DNA of 24,113 bases from Clostridium sp. UBA4548 (GTDB lineage Bacteria; Bacillota; Clostridia; Clostridiales; Clostridiaceae): contig NZ_DGLI01000048.1 in assembly GCF_002387895.1 (NCBI RefSeq), forward strand, positions 1 to 24,113, written 5' to 3'. This document shows positions 15,555-22,097 of the stretch, one piece after another. The position numbers and the translations under genes are program-made. A model generated the notes under the pieces. That model worked only from the letters and a program-made list of their open reading frames with translations. It ran no database searches and was not told the origin of the DNA. The stretch's first letter is position 1. Each line of letters begins with the position of its first letter.

Positions 15555-15740
15555 CTCAAGTGCTTTAGGCGTAGTTCAAGTTTTTTAAAGCACGCTGAAC
15601 ACTTAGATGCCAGCTCTATTGCTAGACCTATAAATTTAGTTTTAGAATTCTGGTTCTATTATTAAAACATTGCCTTTGTGATAATGCATAATCTATAAGA
15701 TAAAACTTTGTACTTAAGATTTTAATGTGCTATAGGAGTG

Positions 15741-15868
15741 AATAACTTTAACTCTGAAATTTTGGTGTTAAAGTTATTGCTCTGAAATAGATATTTTAGG
15801 CTATTATATTAAATTAAGTTAAACACCTTTTGGAAGAGGTGAACTTAAACAAAATGAACTTGTTCATT
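15741..15868 (+). repeat. cluster of inverted repeats between feoA and feoB
   Basis: Three inverted repeats in 130 bases: an 11-bp perfect pair (15741-15751 with 15768-15778); a hairpin at 15815-15847 with TAAGTT/AACTTA outside and CACCTTT/AAGAGGTG inside; and the palindrome AATGAACTTGTTCATT at 15853-15868. A further 8-bp pair, GTGCTTTA/TAAAGCAC, lies at 15560-15593 just after feoA. None has a strong T-run. They may be weak terminators, mRNA processing stems, or an unrecognised RNA. No protein frame is convincing in 15555-15967. Confidence 0.5.
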
Positions 15869-15919
15869 ATTTAAGCCTGAATATCCATGAAAATAGCACC
15901 TTTTATTTTACATATTAAA

Positions 15920-15934
15920 TGATAATGAGTATCA
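15920..15934 (+). promoter_or_regulatory. Fur-box-like palindrome before feoB
   Basis: TGATAATGAGTATCA matches TGATAAT-n-ATTATCA at 13 of 14 positions and lies 33 bases before the feoB ATG. It implies that feoB has its own iron-controlled promoter in addition to that of feoA, although I cannot assign the -35 and -10 with confidence. Confidence 0.72.
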
Positions 15935-15967
15935 ATATCGAATATAAAATTTTGAGGGGGAATTAAG

Positions 15968-17914
15968 ATGAAAATTGCACTAGCGGGAAATCCTAACTGT
16001 GGTAAAACCACCTTGTATAATGCTATTACAGGAAAGACAGAGGCAGTAGGTAACTGGGCTGGGGTTACTGTAGCTAAAAAAGAGGCGGAACTTAAGAAAA
16101 AATATAATTCAAAGGGTAGAAACATAAAAATCGTTGATCTTCCAGGAGCTTATTCTATTTCACCTTTTAGTGGTGAGGAAAAAATCACAAGGGATTTCAT
16201 TTTAGAAGAAGCACCAGATGTAATTATTAACATAGTAGATGGAGCTAATTTTAGTAGAAGCTTATTTTTTACAACTCAACTTTTAGAACTTGGAATTCCA
16301 GTGATTATTGCTGTAAATAAAAGTGATGTTCTTTCTAAAAGAGGGGACATAATTGATTTAAAAGCCTTAAGTAAATTACTAGGTTGTTCAGTAATTAATA
16401 CCACTGCTACTTCAGAGGAAGGTTTATTAGATTTAATTAATGAAGCAGTAAAGGTCGGAGAAGAAAAGAAGCCACAAGGTAAACTAGAGCTTGCGGATCA
16501 ACACTCGGATATTGCTAGACAAAAGTTAGTAGATAGTATTGTTAATAAGAGCTTAGATAAAAAAAGAGATGCGAAAAAGGTTAACTTTTCAGATAAAGTA
16601 GATAGAGTTGTGGCTCATGAGTGGTTTGGAATACCAATTTTCTTTGCAATAATGTGGGCTGTATTCTCTTTCTCAATTAATGGACTAGGAGGATTCTTAT
16701 CAGACTACTTTAATGAGGTAGTATTTGCAGAAATTGTTCCAAATGCAGCCAATGGATTTTTAGAAAGCTTAGGAGTTGCTCCATTATTACAAGCCCTTAT
16801 AGTTGACGGTGTTATTGGTGGAGTTGGAGCGGTTATAGGATTCTTACCTCTAGTTATGGTATTATTTTTCTGCTTATCACTACTTGAAGATTGTGGATAT
16901 ATGGCTAGAGTTGCCATAGTAATGGATAGATTCTTTAAGAAAATTGGACTTTCAGGAAAGTCTATTATACCTATGATTGTTGGTTCAGGCTGTGCAATCC
17001 CAGGGGTTATGGCTACTAGAACCATAGAAGACATTAACGAGAGAAGAATGACTACAATTCTTACTCCTTTTGTACCTTGTGGTGCAAAGCTTCCAATTAT
17101 TGCACTTTTCACAGCAGTGTTCTTCCCAGATAATTCTTGGGTTGGAGCAAGTATATATTTACTAGCTATAGTTATGATTGTAATTGGCGGACTTTTACTT
17201 AAGAAAATTTTTGTTTGGGAGAGTTCTTCTTACTTCATAATGGAACTACCAGAATATAAGATGCCAAGTTTAAAATATGCTTTCCTGCAAATGATAGACA
17301 AAGCAAAAGGGTTTATTTATAAAGCTACTACTATTATTCTTGTTTGCAATACCTTTGTATGGTTTGCACAAGCTTATGGTTGGAATCTACAGCCAGTAGA
17401 GGATCAAAGCTTAAGCATTCTTGCTTCCCTTGGAACAATAATTGCTCCAATATTAGTTCCATTAGGAATGGTAGGATGGCAACTTGCAGCAGCAGCAATA
17501 ACAGGCTTTATAGCAAAAGAAAATGTAGTTGCTACCATTGCAGTATTATTAGCTGTAGCTTCAGAGGAAGCATTGCATTTACCAGGAGGAGTTTTAACAG
17601 AATTCTTCACTCCAGTAACGGCTTTTGCATATCTTGCTTTTAACTTATTTACACCACCTTGCTTTGCGGCTATTGGAGCTATGAACTCAGAAATGGGTTC
17701 AAAGAAATGGTTATTTAGAGCTTTAGGTTTCCAATTTAGTGTGGGTTATCTTTTAGCAATGGTTATAGCTCAAGTAGGAACTTTAATAGTTTATGGAAAA
17801 CCTGCAACAGGACTTGTACCGGCTATAATAATAGCTGTTGTAGCAGCAGTGTATGTTTTCATAACAATTAAAAAATCTGATTCAAAACGAATTCAGTTAG
17901 GAGTTGAAGCATAA
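15968..17914 (+). CDS. feoB: FeoB ferrous iron transporter
   Basis: A 648-residue Fe(II) transporter. N-terminal G domain: G1 GNPNCGKTT (7-15), G3 DLPG (57-60) and G4 NKSD (117-120). The membrane part begins near residue 215 and carries the two Gate regions, including VGSGCAIPGVMATRTI and LFTPPCFAAIGAM with conserved Cys residues. Length is typical for the shorter clostridial FeoB. ATG follows GAGGGGG. It moves Fe(II) across the cytoplasmic membrane with help from FeoA, and is probably derepressed in low iron through the Fur-like site at 15920-15934. The Cys-rich gene downstream begins two bases after the stop. Confidence 0.96.
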   Translation: MKIALAGNPNCGKTTLYNAITGKTEAVGNWAGVTVAKKEAELKKKYNSKGRNIKIVDLPGAYSISPFSGEEKITRDFILEEAPDVIINIVDGANFSRSLFFTTQLLELGIPVIIAVNKSDVLSKRGDIIDLKALSKLLGCSVINTTATSEEGLLDLINEAVKVGEEKKPQGKLELADQHSDIARQKLVDSIVNKSLDKKRDAKKVNFSDKVDRVVAHEWFGIPIFFAIMWAVFSFSINGLGGFLSDYFNEVVFAEIVPNAANGFLESLGVAPLLQALIVDGVIGGVGAVIGFLPLVMVLFFCLSLLEDCGYMARVAIVMDRFFKKIGLSGKSIIPMIVGSGCAIPGVMATRTIEDINERRMTTILTPFVPCGAKLPIIALFTAVFFPDNSWVGASIYLLAIVMIVIGGLLLKKIFVWESSSYFIMELPEYKMPSLKYAFLQMIDKAKGFIYKATTIILVCNTFVWFAQAYGWNLQPVEDQSLSILASLGTIIAPILVPLGMVGWQLAAAAITGFIAKENVVATIAVLLAVASEEALHLPGGVLTEFFTPVTAFAYLAFNLFTPPCFAAIGAMNSEMGSKKWLFRALGFQFSVGYLLAMVIAQVGTLIVYGKPATGLVPAIIIAVVAAVYVFITIKKSDSKRIQLGVEA

Positions 17915-17915
17915 T

Positions 17916-18059
17916 ATGGGAAATATAATAGTTGGATTAGTTTTTCTTGTCATCTTTGGCTTTGCCTTTAAAAAGGTTTATAGTGATACTAAAAATAACA
18001 AGTGCAGCTGTGGAAGTAGCTGCTCAGATAAAAGTAAGTGTAGTAGAGTTAAGCAATAA
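17916..18059 (+). CDS. FeoB-associated Cys-rich membrane protein
   Basis: A 47-residue peptide starting one base after the feoB stop codon. Residues 1-18 are a membrane segment (MGNIIVGLVFLVIFGFAF). The tail carries KCSCGSSCSDKSKCS with four cysteines. This matches the small FeoB-associated Cys-rich membrane proteins found directly after feoB in Firmicutes (Pfam FeoB_associated), proposed to help FeoB, perhaps by handling iron. GGAG lies 13 bases upstream, within feoB. The operon ends at the terminator at 18172-18222. Confidence 0.85.
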   Translation: MGNIIVGLVFLVIFGFAFKKVYSDTKNNKCSCGSSCSDKSKCSRVKQ

Positions 18060-18121
18060 ATATATAGAATATGTCATGACTTAAAGATTAAGAAAGACAT
18101 AGAAATTGAGGATTAAATTTC

Positions 18122-18163
18122 TTGATTTGCACATAGGATTTATTGACTTAGACATAGGATTTA
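18122..18163. repeat. two tandem copies of a 21-bp unit
   Basis: Two adjacent 21-bp units share ACATAGGATTTAT and differ mainly at TTGATTTGC versus TTGACTTAG. They lie between the feo genes and their terminator. Only two copies are present, with no known meaning. Confidence 0.6.
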
Positions 18164-18171
18164 TAAGTAAC

Positions 18172-18222
18172 GAGATGAAAGTACCAATCTATATGATTAG
18201 GACTTTCATCTCTTATTTTTCT
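18172..18222 (+). terminator. terminator of the feo genes
   Basis: GAGATGAAAGT (18172-18182) pairs perfectly with ACTTTCATCTC (18202-18212), followed by TTATTTTTCTT. It is a strong intrinsic terminator about 110 bases after the Cys-rich gene. Confidence 0.9.
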
Positions 18223-18227
18223 TGGAA

Positions 18228-18318
18228 AGGCTGTGAAAAGTGCTGAAACCCGCATGAACACTATATATTTATAACAATATAAGAATAAGTATTTATAATA
18301 AGATAACTTTTCACGCCT
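18228..18318. repeat. 13-bp inverted repeat enclosing about 64 bases
   Basis: AGGC-T-GTGAAAAGT (18228-18241) is the complement of ACTTTTCACGCCT (18306-18318) apart from one bulged base. The interior is AT-rich with no open frame. It could be the ends of a tiny mobile element relic, a small RNA, or chance. Otherwise 18223-18365 holds nothing I can name. Confidence 0.4.
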
Positions 18319-18365
18319 ATATAAGTTTTATCAAAGAGCAGAAGTAAAGGCCAAGGATATAAATT

Positions 18366-18391
18366 AAAAAAGGACACCAATTTCAGTGTCC
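18366..18391 (-). terminator. terminator of the small exported protein gene
   Basis: On the minus strand GGACAC and GTGTCC (18386-18391 with 18372-18377) form a stem immediately after the TGA stop, followed by TTTTTTAATTT. Confidence 0.88.
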
Positions 18392-18392
18392 A

Positions 18393-18710
18393 TCAAGATA
18401 TGTATACTTCACCATTGCCTACTATAACTATTCTATAGGTTGGCTTTAGAGAAATTAGATTAAACTTTTCAGACTTAGGAGACAATCTTATGGATTGTAT
18501 TATTAGTTGATTTTCATCGAATAATTGTAAGTAAACATCATCTGTGGCAGAAATATTTTGAACAGAATAAAGATTTGCTGGTGAAAAGTTAAAGTCAGCT
18601 GCTTTATAAACACCTTCTTTAAAGGTATTAGCTGCGGATACTGGTATAACATTAATTGTATTAAGTGATAAAGAAAGTAGAATTACGAATATGGTAAAAA
18701 ATTTCTTCAT
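18393..18710 (-). CDS. small exported protein of unknown function
   Basis: A 105-residue protein with a clear signal peptide: MKKFF, a hydrophobic core to about residue 22, and VSAA as a likely signal peptidase I site. The mature part has about 80 residues, rich in Asn, Ser and beta-type residues, with repeated polar strands and a C-terminal YRIVIVGNGEVYIS, suggesting a small secreted beta-domain. I do not know a function. The frame extends to 18734, but GGTGGTGA lies before the ATG at 18710. It is a single-gene unit with its own terminator, divergent from the S51 peptidase gene. Confidence 0.75.
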   Translation of the reverse strand: MKKFFTIFVILLSLSLNTINVIPVSAANTFKEGVYKAADFNFSPANLYSVQNISATDDVYLQLFDENQLIIQSIRLSPKSEKFNLISLKPTYRIVIVGNGEVYIS

Positions 18711-18824
18711 GTAAGACTCACCACCTCTCAACATTATTATGAGAAGATAGCTGGGTTAATATACAAATTTAAGTGAAGTAGAAGTCTAAATAAAAAGTAA
18801 AAATAATTACTACATCAAAGGTTT

Positions 18825-18853
18825 CATACAAAATATGTAACACGTGTTATAAT
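18825..18853 (+). promoter_or_regulatory. promoter with palindromic operator for the S51 peptidase gene
   Basis: TATAAT (18848-18853) lies 17 bp after CATACA (18825-18830). The perfect 12-bp palindrome TAACACGTGTTA (18838-18849) overlaps the spacer and the first bases of the -10, where a bound repressor would block RNA polymerase. The regulator is not identified. Confidence 0.5.
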
Positions 18854-18903
18854 TTTGATAATAGTAAGTTTAACTAGGGGTTAAATATAATTGGGGGGCA
18901 AAT

Positions 18904-19458
18904 ATGAAAAAAATAATGCTAACATCAACGGGGTTTACAAATAGAAATATTGAAAAAAAGTTTTTGGATTTGGTGAAGTTACCAAGTGATAAAATTAAAG
19001 CTATATTTATCCCAACAGCCGCAATAACTGAAGATGCTAAGGTATTTGTTCCTTTGTGCAAAGAGGATCTTTTAATTGCTGGTGTTTTACAAAGTAATAT
19101 AGTTACCTATGATTTAGATAGAATTATAGGCTGTGATGAGATTTGTAATTTTAATGTTATATATGTTTGTGGGGGAACTACAGAATATTTATTAGACAGA
19201 ATGAATGTCGTGAAATTCAGTGTTCCATTAAAAAAGTTTTTAGATAATGGTGGAGTATATGTAGGGGTGAGTGCTGGAAGCGTTGCTTTAGCTCAAAACT
19301 TACCTGAAAATTTAGGATATATAAATTGCACACTAAAGGTTCATCAAGAAGAAGGCACAGAATGTGGATGTATAGATACAAGGGATTGCCCTACTATCAA
19401 ATTAACAGATAATCAAGCCATAATAATTGAAGATAATAGCATCATTATAATGGAGTGA
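18904..19458 (+). CDS. peptidase S51 family protein (peptidase E-like)
   Basis: A 184-residue protein beginning MKKIMLTSTGF. The nucleophile motif is GVSAGS (121-126, Ser123), preceded by YVCGGTTEYLL, both diagnostic of the S51 / class I glutamine-amidotransferase-like fold. The family includes alpha-aspartyl dipeptidase and cyanophycinase. The C-terminal part is shorter than in classical peptidase E and carries VHQEEGTECGC, whose His may complete the active site, and ends TIKLTDNQAIIIED. No signal peptide, so cytoplasmic. ATG follows TTGGGGGGC. The gene appears monocistronic, with a palindrome over its promoter. The substrate is uncertain; aspartyl peptidase activity is inferred from the family only. 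Confidence 0.85.
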   Translation: MKKIMLTSTGFTNRNIEKKFLDLVKLPSDKIKAIFIPTAAITEDAKVFVPLCKEDLLIAGVLQSNIVTYDLDRIIGCDEICNFNVIYVCGGTTEYLLDRMNVVKFSVPLKKFLDNGGVYVGVSAGSVALAQNLPENLGYINCTLKVHQEEGTECGCIDTRDCPTIKLTDNQAIIIEDNSIIIME

Positions 19459-19590
19459 TTAGAGAAATACAAATTTCTTACTATAGTTTTTAGTTATTTT
19501 GAAAGGAAATATGTTAAATGGGGAATTATTAAACATTACTCATCTATGATTTTAGAAATAGAAAAATGGTTAAATAATGAATTAGTATAA
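19459..19590 (+). other. protein-like open stretch directly after the S51 stop
   Basis: After the TGA of the S51 gene the same frame stays open for 43 codons to TAA at 19588-19590. The translation looks coding in style (includes VKWGIIKHYSSMILEIEKW) but has no start codon or ribosome binding site. It may be a relic of a lost gene or chance. The rest of 19591-19773 is AT-rich with no supported gene. Confidence 0.25.
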
Positions 19591-19773
19591 TTGTTAAAAG
19601 AATTTTGAAGTTTTCAATATAAAATAAAATTTATTGGATAAGTATAAGAATTACCTACGAATAATTACAAAGGTATAATAATATTGAAAAGGAGTGATTC
19701 TAAGAAATTAAAAGAAAATCATGTATTCTGAACGTTTAATATTCTTAGAACACTCCAAATTATGTATTTGCAA

Positions 19774-20013
19774 TTATTGTAATTTTTCTCCACAGTTACT
19801 ACAATGGGTAGGATTGCCTGATCTTCCCAAGTATTTATTGCATTTTGGACATCTCCAGTTGAATCTTGTAAATACTACAAGTCCTATAACTATTACTAAT
19901 GCTATTGTTTGAAGGTTAGTAAAATACGATACCATTACCGCTAATGCTGCTACAATTGTAACAAGAATTTGCATTTTTTTTCTCTTTTTAAAAACGTTTT
20001 CAAAATCTCCCAA
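19774..20013 (-). CDS. zinc-ribbon membrane protein
   Basis: A 79-residue protein: basic N-terminus, two hydrophobic segments (about 15-31 and 34-49), then a C-terminal zinc ribbon with two Cys pairs, WRCPKCNKYLG and HCSNCGEKL, likely binding one zinc on the cytoplasmic side. The start is TTG, with GGAG 11 bases upstream; ATT one codon earlier is also spaced well. Such proteins are common and functionally uncharacterised. No operon partner is visible. Confidence 0.8.
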   Translation of the reverse strand: MGDFENVFKKRKKMQILVTIVAALAVMVSYFTNLQTIALVIVIGLVVFTRFNWRCPKCNKYLGRSGNPTHCSNCGEKLQ

Positions 20014-20164
20014 AATAAATTCATCTCCTTTATATAAACTATATATTATATCGTAAGTTATTCTGAAATCTTTACTATAAATGTCGTATTTTGTATAAAG
20101 TGGGGTGATTATAAGAGGTTTATGTTAATATCCATTCGTTAAGTATAACTATAAAATCTATGTT

Positions 20165-20287
20165 ATGGTTGCAAGAGGGACAACAGTAATAAAGAAAAGC
20201 ATTTTTATGTATGAGACAATTTATAATAAAAAACAGATACTAATTGAAAATAAGGTAAACATACTAAGAAGATTAATAAGTAATTGA
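20165..20287 (+). CDS. possible 40-residue peptide or gene relic
   Basis: An ATG at 20165 opens a 40-codon frame rich in Lys, Ile and Asn (MVARGTTVIKKSIFMYETI at the start). The frame is open upstream from about 20135 too. There is no ribosome binding site and no recognisable domain. The most likely reading is a remnant or chance in AT-rich DNA. Nothing else is seen in 20014-20295. Confidence 0.2.
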   Translation: MVARGTTVIKKSIFMYETIYNKKQILIENKVNILRRLISN

Positions 20288-20295
20288 ATGAAATG

Positions 20296-20333
20296 CAAAA
20301 AAATACGCCAAATATATGTAAACATTGGCGTAT
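20296..20333 (-). terminator. terminator of the PHP-domain gene
   Basis: On the minus strand ATACGCCAA pairs with TTGGCGTAT (20325-20333 with 20303-20311), followed by a run of T. It lies ten bases after the stop codon. Confidence 0.92.
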
Positions 20334-20343
20334 AAGGAATTAT

Positions 20344-21744
20344 TTAATTTTGAGGTTTTAAATTTAAAATAATCTCATCTACTGCTTCTATGATTTTATG
20401 CACTTCTTCCTCCGTCAAATTTGATCCTACTAAAGTTTTTACCTCCTTTGAAAATCCATTTAATATATCTACATAATTATCCTTGTCTTTTCGCATTGAT
20501 TTCTCCGCATCATTAAGCTTTGTTAAAAGACTCTTCTTGAGATCTTTGCTCAAATGAGTTTCTTCTATAGAAGCTTGAAGGTTATTTATAGTATATTTAT
20601 TTACTCCAAAGGGTTGGGTAAAGCTAATTCCGCCATTTCCTATAAGTTGTGCACGTACATAGGAATCAAATTTATCTTCAAAATCATTTAAATCAATAGT
20701 ATTACCTGTTGCAATTATTTTCCCATCAGCAATCCATTGAACAGTATTATAATGAGAACCTTTAATAGTAATGGAGTTTTCCTCTTGATCTATTTTGATA
20801 TTACGAATTACTGGAGTAGGGCCTTCAGCTTTAAAATTAGGTCCTAACTCTCTTTTGGCTATTTTTGCAACTGCATAGAAGGTTCCGTTTTTCATAGCAT
20901 TGCGAAGGTTATCTACATTGTTTTTTGGCATTAACATCATATTATAACTGAAGCCGATTTTATCAACACTATGAGTATCATCATTTGAAAAACCCCATAC
21001 AGGATTTCTCACATCCATTGTTTCTGAAAGAATACTATCCCAAAGGATTCTATCACTTAAGGAATCTACGTCTTTTTCATTAATAATTTCCATACCTACA
21101 AGTGTTTTATATTTCTTAAATAATTCAATATATTTTCCATATACAGTTGGATCTTTTGAAAGAGCTTCTCCTTTAACTATATCGCTACTTCCGCCAGTAT
21201 AGCCGCCTGGATGATCGATGTGGGAAATTCCCCCCAATTCTTCTGTACGAGTTATAATATCTTCTAAAGTATCTCCAGATTTATTGTTATAGTCTGCAAA
21301 GAAAGTATTAAGATGATTTGCTATTGATTGTTCGTTAGAATATTTAACAGCTAACATACCTCTGCCATTTCTACCTATACCGGCATCAATTTCTTTTAAA
21401 CGCTCTGAGGTTAAATAGGTTTTATTTTCTGGTCTGTCAGTTCTATCCCAAGTGGTGGTTGTAAAGTTATGGTCTGTAATTGCTAAAATATCAAAACCTT
21501 TTGCATAATGATCTTCAATCATTTCCTTTGGGGTGTTGCTTCCATCACTTTCAGTAGTATGAGCATGGAAACCTGCCTTATATTGACCATAGCTATTCCA
21601 GTCTACATATTTATATGGATCTAAGATAAAATAATCAGTATTTACCTTAGGAGACATAGCAAAACTTGTTTTCAGTGTAGATATAGCAGTAATTACCATA
21701 GCTGAAGCTAGAGTAATTAGGATTTCTTTGTTTTTCTTAAACAA
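20344..21744 (-). CDS. exported PHP-domain phosphoesterase-like protein
   Basis: A 466-residue protein with an N-terminal signal peptide or anchor (KKNKEILITLASAMVITAIS, cleavage possible near SFA). The PHP domain follows: FHAHTTESDG (His60, His62, Asp67), ITDH (Asp91, His92), SNEQ (Glu138), SHIDHPGG (His175, His178), and SNDDTH (Asp256, His258). These are the usual metal ligands, so a di- or trinuclear metal site and phosphoesterase activity are likely. From about 330 there is a beta-type region, then a helical charged tail. The long frame begins at ATG 21807 without a ribosome binding site; AGGAAGTG is spaced for TTG at 21744, giving the export signal at the N-terminus. The substrate is unknown; outside the cell, phosphate scavenging or wall-polymer hydrolysis are possible. 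Confidence 0.83.
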   Translation of the reverse strand: MFKKNKEILITLASAMVITAISTLKTSFAMSPKVNTDYFILDPYKYVDWNSYGQYKAGFHAHTTESDGSNTPKEMIEDHYAKGFDILAITDHNFTTTTWDRTDRPENKTYLTSERLKEIDAGIGRNGRGMLAVKYSNEQSIANHLNTFFADYNNKSGDTLEDIITRTEELGGISHIDHPGGYTGGSSDIVKGEALSKDPTVYGKYIELFKKYKTLVGMEIINEKDVDSLSDRILWDSILSETMDVRNPVWGFSNDDTHSVDKIGFSYNMMLMPKNNVDNLRNAMKNGTFYAVAKIAKRELGPNFKAEGPTPVIRNIKIDQEENSITIKGSHYNTVQWIADGKIIATGNTIDLNDFEDKFDSYVRAQLIGNGGISFTQPFGVNKYTINNLQASIEETHLSKDLKKSLLTKLNDAEKSMRKDKDNYVDILNGFSKEVKTLVGSNLTEEEVHKIIEAVDEIILNLKPQN

Positions 21745-21937
21745 AATAGCCACTTCCTTTTTTAAACAGTATAAATTTAAGTAACCTACCCAATAAAAGT
21801 GATGCATGGAAAAGTTAGCTACAAATGAAGTGAGAAAACGTCATTTAGAATGACTATGGAGAACCATGTCATAAGTAAGCTAGACTTCTTATAAGGTCTT
21901 GATACAACTAGCTTGAAAGGGTATAAATTGAATTATA
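21745..21937 (-). promoter_or_regulatory. promoter and structured leader of the PHP-domain gene
   Basis: Minus-strand TATAAT (21932-21937) lies inside an 8-bp inverted repeat GGGTATAA/TTATACCC (21919-21952). The leader of about 180 bases then holds AAGCTAG/CTAGCTT pairing (21877-21914), and a 9-bp hairpin with one bulge at 21850-21872 (loop TTCT). This is more structure than a simple leader needs, but it matches no riboswitch class I can recognise, and there is no terminator stem directly before the start. Confidence 0.4.
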
Positions 21938-21964
21938 TATTATGTTATACCCAACTAAATTATA

Positions 21965-22002
21965 AAAAATACGGTATAGCTAGGTGGCTATACCGTATTT
22001 TT
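21965..22002. terminator. strong symmetric terminator
   Basis: A perfect 16-bp stem (21965-21980 with 21987-22002) with a six-base loop, starting in A-run and ending in T-run, so it can work on both strands. On the minus strand it ends transcription of the COG3044-type ATPase gene about 95 bases past its stop. Confidence 0.92.
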
Positions 22003-22097
22003 ATTACGAAAAGTCTTTTTACGTTCTTTTATTTTTATTTAGATTACATATTAAATAGTAAGTAGGTTCATTTTGAAGAGCTGCTTCGGAAGATTTA

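Noticed and set aside
15871..16125. 84-codon minus-strand frame
   Set aside because: It is antisense to the start of feoB and to its Fur-like site.
16705..17643. Frames inside feoB on both strands
   Set aside because: They are shadows of the well-conserved feoB coding sequence.
18870..19061. 63-codon minus-strand frame
   Set aside because: It is antisense to the promoter and start of the S51 peptidase gene.
19721..19912. 63-codon plus-strand frame
   Set aside because: It is antisense to the zinc-ribbon gene, whose Cys pairs show that the minus strand is coding.
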